64,000 nt of DNA from Parabacteroides gordonii MS-1 = DSM 23371 (GTDB lineage Bacteria > Bacteroidota > Bacteroidia > Bacteroidales > Tannerellaceae). This document shows, one piece after another, positions 1-8,763 of this stretch. The notes beneath the pieces were generated by a model. That model did no database searches. It saw only the letters and a list, made by a program, of their open reading frames with translations, and had not been told where the DNA came from. A program made the position numbers and the translations under genes. Each line of letters starts with the position of its first letter. The stretch's first letter is position 1. The stretch lies in contig NZ_KQ033920.1 of the NCBI RefSeq assembly GCF_000969825.1, positions 561,114 through 625,113 on the forward strand, read 5' to 3'.

Positions 1-143
1 TAATCATTCAGGCTGGCCGAACCGTTATCCACAACTATCAGTTCGTATGGATAATTTTCGTGTTGCTTCAATGAGTCAATCATTTCACATGTATCTGCAA
101 CGCCGTTATAGTTGACGGTTATTATGGAGACCTTGTCATTCAT
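1..143 (-). CDS. Glycosyltransferase family 2, N-terminal fragment (cut by window edge)
   Basis: An open frame starts at the ATG complementary to 141-143 and runs off the left edge, giving 47 codons. It begins MNDKVSIITVNYNG and continues to ELIVVDNGS. These are the first two conserved strands of a GT-A fold GT2 enzyme, the nucleotide-sugar binding start. The DXD motif and acceptor half lie outside the window. The start overlaps the stop of the preceding glycosyltransferase by 8 bp, so it is translationally coupled and in the same polysaccharide operon. Which sugar it transfers cannot be told. Confidence 0.85.
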   Translation of the reverse strand, partial: MNDKVSIITVNYNGVADTCEMIDSLKQHENYPYELIVVDNGSASLND

Positions 144-1311
144 GATTATTGTCCTTGGTTATGTGGTGGGGAGTATTGTTAAATCTCATGTCTTTCTTTT
201 TAACACGATAGATTGAAGCCGTATAGCTGCGTAACAAGGCAATCATCATCGATGGTAACTGGATTATACTGGCAAAAAAGTCACATGTGTACATCCTTTT
301 GGGTATAGCTAGCAGGTAGGTCATTATTTTTATGAGTAGTAAACAATACCATTTAATAGCTACCGGAAATGCGACAAAAGACCAGAAAAGTATCATCAGG
401 AATATTAACAGGAATCTCACCGGTCTGGGGAAAGGAACCCATTGAATAATCTTATCTATATAGGTAAGATTTATTTTCTGCAGACTAAAATCTTTGGTTA
501 TCAAAGAGAACGCAAGGATTTGGGCATGAAACCATCTTGATCTTTGTCTGATTAATATATCTTGCCGGGCTGTTTTCTCGTCATAGACATATATATCGTC
601 GCTATAATCGACAAATATATTATCTCTAGCCAAAATAGCTTCCAGTTCTTTGTCTTCAGCAAAAGTTTTACATTCGTGCATATGCTGTTTCAGCCATTCA
701 AAGTCGAAAACCATTCCGGATCCGATCAATGCCGATGATAACCCTACATTCACCCGTCCTTTTCTGAATATGGTATTATTTATCTCTTCCGAAATGCCAT
801 CCCATACGGCAACGGACGTATTTTCATTTTTCCGTGTTCTGTGGGCTTGCAATACTTTAACGGTTTGTGTCGCTTGATTTGTGCGAGTCAGGAAGTCTGT
901 GTCGGTAATGTTGTCAGCGTCCATAATAATAACCCGGTCAAATCCTTCCAGATGATCCAGCGCATAAGATATGGATTTATGTTTCATACTATCCTGAAAG
1001 TCTGGAATGAAAAGAGTTATTGGCAGTTGAGCTAAAGCAAGGTTAGTTGCCTCTTCCATATGATCGGAGACTACTACTACCTGGAATTTATCCAATGGAT
1101 AATCCTGCTTCAGGAAATTTTCAACGGATTCTTTTATTACCCGGTCTTCTTTATAGGCTGCAAAGATTACTGCAAATGTCTGTGTCTTAACATGATCTAC
1201 CTTTTCTTTTTTTCTTTTGAACAGAGAGGCCAAAGTAAAAAAAAGATTGTATCCTGTAAATAGTACAGTGATAACAAACAGTAGAATATCAATTTTTAAA
1301 ATAAGATTCAT
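136..1311 (-). CDS. Membrane-anchored glycosyltransferase family 2
   Basis: 391 residues. A transmembrane helix at about residues 8-30 precedes a GT2 catalytic domain: FAVIFAAYKED at 46-56, the metal-binding DADN at 131-134, a catalytic-base type ED at 219-220, and QRSRW at 256-260 matching the Q(Q/R)xRW motif of processive or membrane GT2 enzymes. Hydrophobic helices fill about 296-338 and 345-362. This layout (helix, cytoplasmic GT2, membrane hairpins) resembles cellulose/hyaluronan-synthase-like transferases acting on lipid-linked glycans at the inner membrane. It is clearly paralogous to the interrupted gene at 7513-8741 in the same operon, sharing the EEINN-IFRKG stretch. A 181-bp gap upstream, large for this operon, may hold a secondary promoter. 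Confidence 0.88.
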   Translation of the reverse strand: MNLILKIDILLFVITVLFTGYNLFFTLASLFKRKKEKVDHVKTQTFAVIFAAYKEDRVIKESVENFLKQDYPLDKFQVVVVSDHMEEATNLALAQLPITLFIPDFQDSMKHKSISYALDHLEGFDRVIIMDADNITDTDFLTRTNQATQTVKVLQAHRTRKNENTSVAVWDGISEEINNTIFRKGRVNVGLSSALIGSGMVFDFEWLKQHMHECKTFAEDKELEAILARDNIFVDYSDDIYVYDEKTARQDILIRQRSRWFHAQILAFSLITKDFSLQKINLTYIDKIIQWVPFPRPVRFLLIFLMILFWSFVAFPVAIKWYCLLLIKIMTYLLAIPKRMYTCDFFASIIQLPSMMIALLRSYTASIYRVKKKDMRFNNTPHHITKDNNHE

Positions 1312-1324
1312 TTCCTTTTTTTTA

Positions 1325-1332
1325 CAAAAATA
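1325..1332 (-). promoter_or_regulatory. Possible internal -7 promoter box
   Basis: The plus strand reads CAAAAATA, which is TATTTTTG on the minus strand and matches the Bacteroidota -7 consensus TAnnTTTG. It lies 14 bp upstream of the 391-aa glycosyltransferase start, in the only large gap of the operon. No clear -33 TTTG is seen, so this is weak. Confidence 0.3.
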
Positions 1333-1392
1333 GAGATAAATATTGGGAAACTTTGATTTTCAATAAGTTTTTATTGTGTCTGAAACAAAAAA

Positions 1393-1461
1393 CTTTTGGC
1401 CAAAAGGTATCTTGTATTATATATGCAAGCCTTCGGTGAGTAAGATACTTTGCAGAAGGCT
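1393..1461. other. Intergenic hairpins in the capsule operon
   Basis: The 181-bp gap between the methyltransferase and the next glycosyltransferase holds a perfect 14-bp palindrome, CTTTTGGCCAAAAG, at 1393-1406. It also holds a 7-bp stem, AGCCTTC at 1428-1434 with GAAGGCT at 1455-1461. These could attenuate or process the operon transcript. No coding sequence is evident here. Confidence 0.35.
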
Positions 1462-1492
1462 CGCTATGAATAACTTATGTCCGTGCAATGTT

Positions 1493-2257
1493 TTATTTAC
1501 TATTATTATATTCAGCCAGAGAGATTGGTTTGTGAACGAATATCCTCCTTTTTATCATTGTTTTTATCAAATGCATAATGACCTTTATTGATATTGCAAC
1601 ATCTTGTTGTTTAGAACGAGTTGGAAAAATTTTATGTTGCATCTCTTCAGTCCATGTTTTTTCGAAAAAGGATCTGTAATATTCGTCTTGCGGATTGACA
1701 AGTACATCAATTGTATCACTCCATTCATATCTGACAGTATTGACCTGATGGTAGGACAAATAAAATGTTCTTAAGGCCAGACTTTGATAGGGAAGAAAAT
1801 TGAGAAAAGTTCTCCCGTAGTCAGGATATATCCTCGGCAATTTTTCTTTTTCGAATAGTACGAGTTTTCCATCTATTTCCAAACAAACCCATTTGTGAGC
1901 TAATTTAGGAAACAAGGACTCCCCAACCAGACTGGGAAGTTCCAGGTATCCTTTTGATGCAACACGCTGTAACTCTTTTATAAATCCAATAGGATCATCA
2001 GTGTGTTCAAGTACCTGATTACATATAATGTAATCAAATTCTTTATTCTGGAATGGCATGCTGGCGCCATCCGCATTTATAAATTTCTGGTGGGGGAATA
2101 TCTTTACCTCTCCACTTCTGTGATAGTTCGTGCTGATGTATTTCTCAACAATTACATTCGCCCGATAACTGGGATTATGCCCGCTACCTACTTCTAATAC
2201 ATAATCACTCTTTTTAATTTTTAGATCATAACGATCTATTGGTGTACGATGTCCCAT
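1493..2257 (-). CDS. Class I SAM-dependent methyltransferase of the polysaccharide locus
   Basis: 254 residues. SAM-binding motif I is LEVGSGHNP at 21-29. The post-I and motif II region includes MPFQNKEFDYI at 67-77 and NQVLEH at 80-85, typical of the Methyltransf_11 group. No signal peptide or membrane helix is seen, so it is cytoplasmic. It lies 20 bp downstream of a GT4 gene in the capsule operon, which suggests it O-methylates a glycan residue or lipid-linked intermediate. The acceptor cannot be read from the sequence. The frame is intact and the length normal. Confidence 0.85.
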   Translation of the reverse strand: MGHRTPIDRYDLKIKKSDYVLEVGSGHNPSYRANVIVEKYISTNYHRSGEVKIFPHQKFINADGASMPFQNKEFDYIICNQVLEHTDDPIGFIKELQRVASKGYLELPSLVGESLFPKLAHKWVCLEIDGKLVLFEKEKLPRIYPDYGRTFLNFLPYQSLALRTFYLSYHQVNTVRYEWSDTIDVLVNPQDEYYRSFFEKTWTEEMQHKIFPTRSKQQDVAISIKVIMHLIKTMIKRRIFVHKPISLAEYNNSK

Positions 2258-2277
2258 AGCTTTTATTTTTTAGTTAT

Positions 2278-3393
2278 TTATTCTTCTATTGCTTTTATTA
2301 CCTTATTCATTTGTGCTTCCCATGAAAGTGAAAGGATAGAGTTTCTTATTTCCAGAGGAACAGGATTTAGTTTTTTGTAGAACTCTATTATTTTATTTAC
2401 TTCAATAGGACTTTCGTTTGCCGGGACTTTTAAGATGTAAGGCTTGTCCTCAAAGTCACTGTCTTGTTCCGAATAGATGAAAGATAAGCCGCGAGCAGCA
2501 TATTCCCGGTTCTTAAGTGTTTTTATATTGGTTATACCGCTACGATGGCGGGCCAGACTACCAATGGCCATATCTGATTGTTCAAAAAGCTGATCTAATT
2601 CTTCACCATGTTTTGCCCCATGTAGAATTATATAAGGCTCCAGATGATTTGTTTCAATCAGTGGTAAAATATCGCTTTTCTCTCTTTCTCCAAAAAAATT
2701 ACCGACTAGGTGGAAAAACACTTTGTAGTCGGGGTCTTTCTTATAATAATTAACCAGGCCTTGTACAAGACGGTCGAATCCATGCCAGTAGTGTATTTCT
2801 GCGACTCCAATCAAATGGAGTTCATGAGAAATGTCATTTGTTTTTTGTTTCAATTTTATTTTGCTAAAATCGACTCCATTGGATATCTGGATTGTGGGAG
2901 TACCAAAAATACTTTTATAATCAGAGAATGTAACAATCCGACATAATTGTTTGGCTAAACTATTCCTGAAATACTTATCCAGAAATCGTTGTAGTTTCCT
3001 TCCGGAAGAGGGCTTCTCATTATCATAGGGATAAGTCGGAATTTCCATAACAACACGGATGTCCGCTTTACGCATTTTTTTTACCATTTTGATCGTAAAC
3101 GGGTTGGCATTATGATCTGAACGGATATATACGAAACGAATATCTTCATTAATAGCATAATCTGCGATTGAATTGAACTCAATCCGTTTTAGTAGTTTTC
3201 CTTTTATTCCCCGTCCATAATCACATAAAATGGCATTATCGATCATCCTGTATTTGTTTCCATCGGACTCGCTCAGATAACAGGTTCGTACATCTAAACC
3301 ACAGGCCTTTAATGCATCTACCTGATAATGTATTTTTTTACTGATACCATTTGTTTCACTGAAACCATGATATACGAGGAATAAGGCTTTCAT
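2278..3393 (-). CDS. Glycosyltransferase family 4 (GT-B)
   Basis: 371 residues with a GT-B plan: an N-terminal Rossmann half beginning MKALFLVYHGFSETNGISKK with a glycine-rich acceptor loop, and a C-terminal nucleotide-sugar half from about residue 190 (LIGVAEIHYWHGFDRL). The C-terminal half includes KTLKNREYAARGL near residues 290-305, the position of the GT4 donor-binding acidic motif. No membrane helix is seen. The start overlaps the end of the flippase gene by 4 bp (ATGA), so the two are coupled. It probably adds one sugar to the lipid-linked repeat unit; donor and linkage are unknown. Confidence 0.85.
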   Translation of the reverse strand: MKALFLVYHGFSETNGISKKIHYQVDALKACGLDVRTCYLSESDGNKYRMIDNAILCDYGRGIKGKLLKRIEFNSIADYAINEDIRFVYIRSDHNANPFTIKMVKKMRKADIRVVMEIPTYPYDNEKPSSGRKLQRFLDKYFRNSLAKQLCRIVTFSDYKSIFGTPTIQISNGVDFSKIKLKQKTNDISHELHLIGVAEIHYWHGFDRLVQGLVNYYKKDPDYKVFFHLVGNFFGEREKSDILPLIETNHLEPYIILHGAKHGEELDQLFEQSDMAIGSLARHRSGITNIKTLKNREYAARGLSFIYSEQDSDFEDKPYILKVPANESPIEVNKIIEFYKKLNPVPLEIRNSILSLSWEAQMNKVIKAIEE

Positions 3394-4835
3394 CTTTTAA
3401 TTTTAGATTTAATCAAATTGATAATATCATATTCTCCTTTTATTTGTATGTATGCCACATAGACTATTGCGAATATGCAGCCTTTTAATAATAGACTGAT
3501 ATATATAGGACATTTGTCCGGCACATAATAGATAGGTAATATGCAAACAATTAATATTCCAGTAAGCAAGATGGGAGAGACGAACTGTTTCCAGAATGTC
3601 TGAAGGCCTTGTTTAAAGGTGATTTTGTACATCCAGATATAACATTGTATAAAGTTTATTGTAAATGTGAGGGATATGCACCATGCAACAGCTTCTAATG
3701 TCTTGAAAAAAAATATTCCGGTTAATATTCCTATGATATTAAGTAGAGTAGAGAATACTCCGCAAATAAATAAACTTTTAGTATCATTTGCTGCTTGAAA
3801 AATGGATCCAGAGGTAGAAAGGATTACCTGTATACCAACCGATATAGATAGTATTTGAAAGACAGGAACAGAAGGCATCCATTGTTCACCAAAGATAATT
3901 AGGATTATTTCCCGAGAGCAGAACCATAATAATACAGATAAGGGGAATCCGATAAAAGCCAGGAAACGAACTATTTTATTATATGAAGCTGAAAGCCTGG
4001 ACAAATCGTTTTGAAAGTCCGCGAATATAGGATGCATAACCGGAGATATAACATGTGTGATATTCTGAAGAGGCAACATCATAAGACGGTATGATTTTTC
4101 ATAATATCCTAATGAAACCATATTCATATATTTTCCTATCAGCAATTTATCTAAATTCCGACTGAAATAATTGATCACATTGAACATAAACTGATACGTA
4201 GAGAAGCTAAGAATTTTTTTCATGGATTGAATTCCCCATGTACTGGATAACTTCTGTGGTTTTTTCTGGAAAGATATGAGAAATAGTAATATACTGGACA
4301 ATATGGGATTAATGATTAATGCATATAGTCCGGCTCCCATAAAAGCGGCAGTTATGGCTAAACTTCCTCCGGCAATCTGAATTGTTAAACTACGATATGC
4401 TATGAATTTAAATTCTTTTCCTTTGAATAACAATGCATTTGGTACGATGTTGGCAGAGGCGAAGAATAGGTTCAGTGACAGTAGTTGACAGATGCTTAAT
4501 AACGTATCACTTTGGTAAAAATGGGAGATTGGCCATGAGCATAAGAAAAAAATCATAGAGATGCCAATACCCAACCAAAGGGTAAAGGAAAAGATATTGC
4601 TGAGATCATTTTCGGATAATTCTTTATTTTGTATGATTGCCGGTGCTATTCCAAGATCGCTGAATATACCAAAAAAAGAAATAATAACTGTTGCAATTGC
4701 TACTACACCAAAATCTTCCGGCTCGATGAGACGAGCTAGTATCCCGGCTATTACTAAGGAGATTATTATTCCTGAATATTTAGCTATTGCAGTATAAAAA
4801 ACACCGGATAGAAGTTCTTTCTTTGTAGAAGACAT
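3390..4835 (-). CDS. wzx: Polysaccharide repeat-unit flippase (Wzx-like, MOP superfamily)
   Basis: 481 residues, almost entirely hydrophobic segments, about 12-14 predicted helices. The N-terminus (ARLIEPEDFGVVAIATV, residues 35-51) matches the lipopolysaccharide-biosynthesis/WzxC-type branch of the MOP exporter superfamily, where a (T/E)PEDFG loop follows the first helix. Such proteins flip undecaprenyl-diphosphate-linked repeat units to the periplasmic face. The gene sits between a GT4 (4-bp overlap downstream) and a GT2 (5 bp upstream). With the Wzy-like and Wzz-like proteins in the same operon it completes a Wzx/Wzy-type pathway. Confidence 0.9.
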   Translation of the reverse strand: MSSTKKELLSGVFYTAIAKYSGIIISLVIAGILARLIEPEDFGVVAIATVIISFFGIFSDLGIAPAIIQNKELSENDLSNIFSFTLWLGIGISMIFFLCSWPISHFYQSDTLLSICQLLSLNLFFASANIVPNALLFKGKEFKFIAYRSLTIQIAGGSLAITAAFMGAGLYALIINPILSSILLFLISFQKKPQKLSSTWGIQSMKKILSFSTYQFMFNVINYFSRNLDKLLIGKYMNMVSLGYYEKSYRLMMLPLQNITHVISPVMHPIFADFQNDLSRLSASYNKIVRFLAFIGFPLSVLLWFCSREIILIIFGEQWMPSVPVFQILSISVGIQVILSTSGSIFQAANDTKSLFICGVFSTLLNIIGILTGIFFFKTLEAVAWCISLTFTINFIQCYIWMYKITFKQGLQTFWKQFVSPILLTGILIVCILPIYYVPDKCPIYISLLLKGCIFAIVYVAYIQIKGEYDIINLIKSKIKR

Positions 4836-4840
4836 GTTAT

Positions 4841-5773
4841 CTATTTTTTTAAGAATGATTTAAACAGTAAAATAAGAATGTTTTTTCCGGAGACATACCT
4901 TTTGTAGTCTTTGATACAGCGTCTTGCTATGTATAAGCGATCTTTCAATGGCATTTTGTAAGATAACCATACGGCTGCATTCAACATTTTAGACAAATGT
5001 TTATCAACTATATACCGTGTTTCTGTATGTTCAGAGGCATAAGTAAATAATCTATCCGTAATGATAAAATAACTATCTATGTTTTTTAAAGAGAATTTAC
5101 GTGTCATAATGGAGTCACTGCGAAGTCTTCTCTTAAAAAAATCTTTGTGTATACACATCACTCGATTTGACTGTAAATATAATAGAGTACTGAATAACTG
5201 ATCTTCATGGATAATACCGGGAAGAAAAAGAAGATTTATATCTTTCAGAAACTTAGTATTTATAAAATTTAAGCAAGCAGACGGAGTATATTTACTGTTT
5301 TCAATTAAGAGCGTAAATAATTGTATGCCATCATACAATATATCAGGATTAGTACAATCTTTACGTTGATAATTAATGTTGATATCGAAATCTGCCTCCT
5401 TGTTAAGAATATCGGCATCGAAAAAAATAAAGTCTAAAGCATTTTTCTCACATTTGAGAAAACATGACTCCAAAGCGTCAGGTTCAAGATAGTCATCGCT
5501 ATCCATGAAATATAGATATTTCCCTTTAGCTAAATAAATTCCTTGATTACGAGTAGCTGACAAACCTTTATTTTCTCTGCTATAGACCTGTATTCGGTCA
5601 TCTTCATTTGCTAATTTTCGGATTATGGATAAAGAGTTATCTGTAGAACCATCATTTATAATAATGATTTCTATATCCTGTAGGGTTTGATTCATGATAG
5701 ACCTGACGGCCTCTTCCACGAACTCTTCAGTGTTATATACTGGTATTATAATGCTAACCATAGAGTTTGACAT
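4841..5773 (-). CDS. Glycosyltransferase family 2 (GT-A)
   Basis: The frame opens further upstream at 5818. I prefer the ATG at 5771-5773 (MSNSMVSIIIPVYN, 310 aa): it begins 10 bp after the stop of the upstream acetyltransferase, whereas the longer form would overlap it by 35 bp. The GT2 hallmarks are present: VSIIIPVYNTEEF, IIIINDGSTDNS, GLSATRNQGI, and the metal-binding DSDDYL about 90 residues in. No transmembrane segments are seen. It is likely a soluble or peripheral sugar transferase working on the lipid-linked repeat unit. The donor is unknown. Confidence 0.87.
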   Translation of the reverse strand: MSNSMVSIIIPVYNTEEFVEEAVRSIMNQTLQDIEIIIINDGSTDNSLSIIRKLANEDDRIQVYSRENKGLSATRNQGIYLAKGKYLYFMDSDDYLEPDALESCFLKCEKNALDFIFFDADILNKEADFDININYQRKDCTNPDILYDGIQLFTLLIENSKYTPSACLNFINTKFLKDINLLFLPGIIHEDQLFSTLLYLQSNRVMCIHKDFFKRRLRSDSIMTRKFSLKNIDSYFIITDRLFTYASEHTETRYIVDKHLSKMLNAAVWLSYKMPLKDRLYIARRCIKDYKRYVSGKNILILLFKSFLKK

Positions 5774-5783
5774 TGGGTTCGTG

Positions 5784-6407
5784 TTATATTTTGATCCATT
5801 GTTGTATACTTGGATCATATTTTTTTATGATTTTTGCAGGATTTCCCACAGCAACACAGAAATCCGGTATGTCTTTGGTTACAACACTTCCGGCACCGAT
5901 TTGACACCTTTTTCCAATATGCACTCCGGCTACAACGACTGAGTTTGCTCCTATATGCGAATCATTATCAATCACAACTTCTTTTTTTACAAGAGGCTGT
6001 TCATTGGAGTCGCAAGTACCGTCTTCATATCCGTGGTTAAAACCTGAGATGAATACATGTTGTCCCAAGCCAACTTTATCCCCTAGCTTTGCCGGACCGA
6101 TAACTACAGATCCTATGCCTATTCTGGCATTATTTCCAATAATAACATCTCCTGCACCATTATTTATGGTAGTAAAGTCTTCTACTAAAGAATCTGTACC
6201 AACAACAAATTGATTCCAGGGAAACACATCTATTCTTGACCGGTTTCTTCTGATAACAGCCCCTTTTCCTTTTTTATGCAAAAAAGGATTCACAAACCAT
6301 TTAACCCAAAGTCTGGGCCTCGGATTTTTAGGAGATGATATTAAAAACAAAATGAAATGTTTTAGTGTCTCATTTTGTTTTATTTTTTGTTTAAGACTAC
6401 TATTCAT
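5784..6407 (-). CDS. Left-handed beta-helix (hexapeptide) O-acetyltransferase
   Basis: 207 residues. Hexapeptide repeats of the [LIV]-G-x4 type run from about 75 to 180 ([17 protein letters not shown], then [20 protein letters not shown]). His125 in [11 protein letters not shown] is the likely catalytic histidine. The C-terminal [11 protein letters not shown] is the standard end of the WcaF/NodL/maltose-acetyltransferase group. It probably transfers acetyl from acetyl-CoA to a hydroxyl of a capsule sugar in the cytoplasm. It lies 9 bp downstream of a GT4 gene in the operon. Confidence 0.88.
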   Translation of the reverse strand: MNSSLKQKIKQNETLKHFILFLISSPKNPRPRLWVKWFVNPFLHKKGKGAVIRRNRSRIDVFPWNQFVVGTDSLVEDFTTINNGAGDVIIGNNARIGIGSVVIGPAKLGDKVGLGQHVFISGFNHGYEDGTCDSNEQPLVKKEVVIDNDSHIGANSVVVAGVHIGKRCQIGAGSVVTKDIPDFCVAVGNPAKIIKKYDPSIQQWIKI

Positions 6408-6416
6408 AATTTTATC

Positions 6417-7529
6417 CTATATATTCCGATAGATTTTTAATAAAGATAAAGCTGTACTCTTCCAGGAGAATTTATTTACTCGTTGTAATCCGTAATCGAC
6501 TTGTCCGACATAATATTGATGATCATTCTCTAATAAGAGTAATTTATTTGCAATATCTTCTTCATTGAATGGATCTGCCAGTATTCCTTTTTCACCTGCA
6601 ATTTCCGGCATGGCAGAAGTATTTCCCGCAATTACAGGTGTGCCGCAAGCCATTGCTTCAAGCATAGGGATACCAAAACTTTCCCGGAGTGATGTATATA
6701 GAAAAGCATATGCTCCATTATATAAATAAGCCAAATCCTTGTTGGGAATGTATCCCGGATAGGAGAGATAAGGTTTGATATCTTCTATTCCTTGTTCTTT
6801 AAGTATAATATCTAGCTTGTCTTCTTTTAAGTCGGCAATCAGTAGAGGACGTTTTTTCTCTGACTTCTTTAAGTAGATACTATAAGCCTTTAATGTGCGT
6901 GGCACATTTTTTTTAGGATCAGTATTTCCTAAAAAGAAAAGATACTCTTGGCCTGCTATATATTTTTCTGTAACAGATGCTACATCAGGTATTGGATGGA
7001 AATGCTGATTATAGCCATTGTATATTGCCGTTATCTGATTCTCACAAAGATGTAATGCCTTTTTAATACGGTTACATTCAAAATTGGAGACTGTGATGAT
7101 CTTTTTGCATTGAGGTAGAATGCGCGGAACAACCCAGCGACGATAATACCATCCCATATTTTGATACCATGATTTATTTCCACTTTGCCGTGGTTCTAAA
7201 AATATAATATCATGTAGCGTCAGTACCAAGGGTACCGGGCAATAAATAGGGGCTGTGTTACTTGTACAATGTAGTAAATCAGCTTTTATCTTTGCTACAG
7301 CACGAGGTAAAGCAATCTGTTCCCAAAGTGGATATGTTGGACAGTTGACTTCTATGATATGCATATTTGGAGTCTCCTCTAGACAGTGATCATCTCCCGG
7401 ACTTACAAAAATATAATACTCATTCTCTTTATCTATTTTTTGTAATTCCCGTATGCTTTCTAAGGCAACAAAGTCCATTCCATGTTTATTAGAACGGAAT
7501 ATGCGTTGAGCTTCAATGGCTATTTTCAT
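6417..7529 (-). CDS. Glycosyltransferase family 4 (mannosyltransferase-like)
   Basis: 370 residues. The N-terminal GT-B domain includes LVLTLHDIIFLEP near 101-113 and ITVSNFECNRI near 145-155. The C-terminal donor domain includes FLGNTDPKKN at 199-208, YPGYIPNKDLAYLY at 257-270, and the EX7E motif with E283 and E291 in ESFGIPMLE. This arrangement is typical of the WbdB/RfaB-like GT4 group. The start overlaps the upstream interrupted GT2 by 17 bp. Substrate specificity cannot be assigned; mannosyl transfer is only a family tendency. Confidence 0.87.
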   Translation of the reverse strand: MKIAIEAQRIFRSNKHGMDFVALESIRELQKIDKENEYYIFVSPGDDHCLEETPNMHIIEVNCPTYPLWEQIALPRAVAKIKADLLHCTSNTAPIYCPVPLVLTLHDIIFLEPRQSGNKSWYQNMGWYYRRWVVPRILPQCKKIITVSNFECNRIKKALHLCENQITAIYNGYNQHFHPIPDVASVTEKYIAGQEYLFFLGNTDPKKNVPRTLKAYSIYLKKSEKKRPLLIADLKEDKLDIILKEQGIEDIKPYLSYPGYIPNKDLAYLYNGAYAFLYTSLRESFGIPMLEAMACGTPVIAGNTSAMPEIAGEKGILADPFNEEDIANKLLLLENDHQYYVGQVDYGLQRVNKFSWKSTALSLLKIYRNI

Positions 7530-8741
7530 GTTTTGCAGAGTGTTTAGTATGGATAAATTTTTTACTTCCTCCTCTTAACCGGAAAAGGTTTAGAAACATA
7601 AGAAAAAACAGAATTGGCAAGCTGATGATTGCCCTCTTAAATTGCCTATCAACCAGATAATCGGGAACTGCTAAACTGAAGGTTATACCAATGAAAAGTA
7701 ATAACCCCCACCATTTAATTGATAGAAATATATTTATTACAGTTAAAAAACAAGCGATAAGGATAACGAATCCCAGCAACAAAACACGAGGGGGCATCAT
7801 CCATTGGAATAGCTTATCACAATAATCCCATTTCCCGCTCAACATCGCTCCGGGTAATTGGGATATCCCCGAAAACAAATTACTGAATTGAGTCGCTAAC
7901 CAACGGCGTCGTTGGTTGTAAAATTCTTTTTTACCTCTTACTTTTTCATCATAGGTATAGACATCTTCCAGATATTCAATATATATATTTTGTAAAAGTA
8001 ATTTACGTTCCATGTGTTTGTCTTCACCTATTTCATCAATTCCCTGGATTATTTTTTTGAATAGATCATATTCAAAAGCCATCCCTGATCCGCTTAAACC
8101 GGAGGAAAATCCAAGCCGTGTATGCCCTTTTCTAAAAATAGAGTTATTAATTTCTTCACTGACAGCATCTAGCACAGCCGTATTTGTATCCCGGTTTTTA
8201 GCAACTCTATGTGTTTGTATTGCCAGGCACCCGGAATAGAAGGCATCGTTTATTTTCTCCAGGAAATGAGGATTTACTACATTATCCGCATCGAGTACAA
8301 CCGCCATATCATAAGATAATTTTTTATCTTCTATGTATTCGATCGCTTTTTGTAATGCATATATCTTAGTACTCATCGGATCAGATATTTGAGTCACCAT
8401 TGCTGTTATTCCCTTCAATCTGGCGATTGTATCTTCTCGCATTTGATCGGATATCACAATCACATCATATAACTCCCTGGGATAATCCTGTTTGAAAAAT
8501 GATTGTACAGAATCTATAATCACATCATCTTCCATATAGGCAGGGAACAATATGGCGTACCTGTGTTTTTTATTTGTTTGAGGATAAGAATAAACAGCCT
8601 TTTTTTAGAATAGGCTGCGAAAATGAATAGATATAAGACTGCTATAAGGAAAAGTAAAAACAAAACAGCATCTATAAGCAGAAATAAATACTCCTGTTTA
8701 TCTATCCAGTTATTCTTTAAGTTAAATAATAGTTCTATCAT
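7513..8741 (-). pseudogene. Membrane glycosyltransferase family 2, split by a one-base slip in an A7 tract
   Basis: Two frames together encode one protein. The 5' part (ATG at 8739-8741) gives the leading transmembrane helix and the sequence FIFAAYSKK, then runs to a stop at 8520. The 3' part gives ILFPAYMEDD, VVLDADN, GEDKHMERK and the QRRRW motif, then C-terminal membrane helices. The frames join at the homopolymer 8600-8606: one extra A would give a continuous 409-aa protein colinear with the 391-aa paralogue at 136-1311. As written, the catalytic part can only be made from an internal start near 8550, without the first helix. It may be a broken gene, a slippage- or phase-variable gene, or a sequencing error. 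Both neighbours are intact, and the downstream GT4 overlaps its 3' end. Confidence 0.85.
8600..8606 (-). repeat. A7 homopolymer at the frame break (T7 on plus strand)
   Basis: Seven identical bases lie exactly where the two frames of the GT2 gene meet. Adding one base here restores one continuous reading frame that aligns with its intact paralogue. No other position between the two frames gives as clean a join, because the downstream frame has a TAA just before the tract. Confidence 0.75.
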
Positions 8742-8763
8742 GTTTTATTATCAACTAGTCGGT

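Noticed and set aside
1376-1591. Small plus-strand frame in the capsule operon gap
   Set aside because: It runs into the methyltransferase coding region on the other strand and lacks any recognisable feature.
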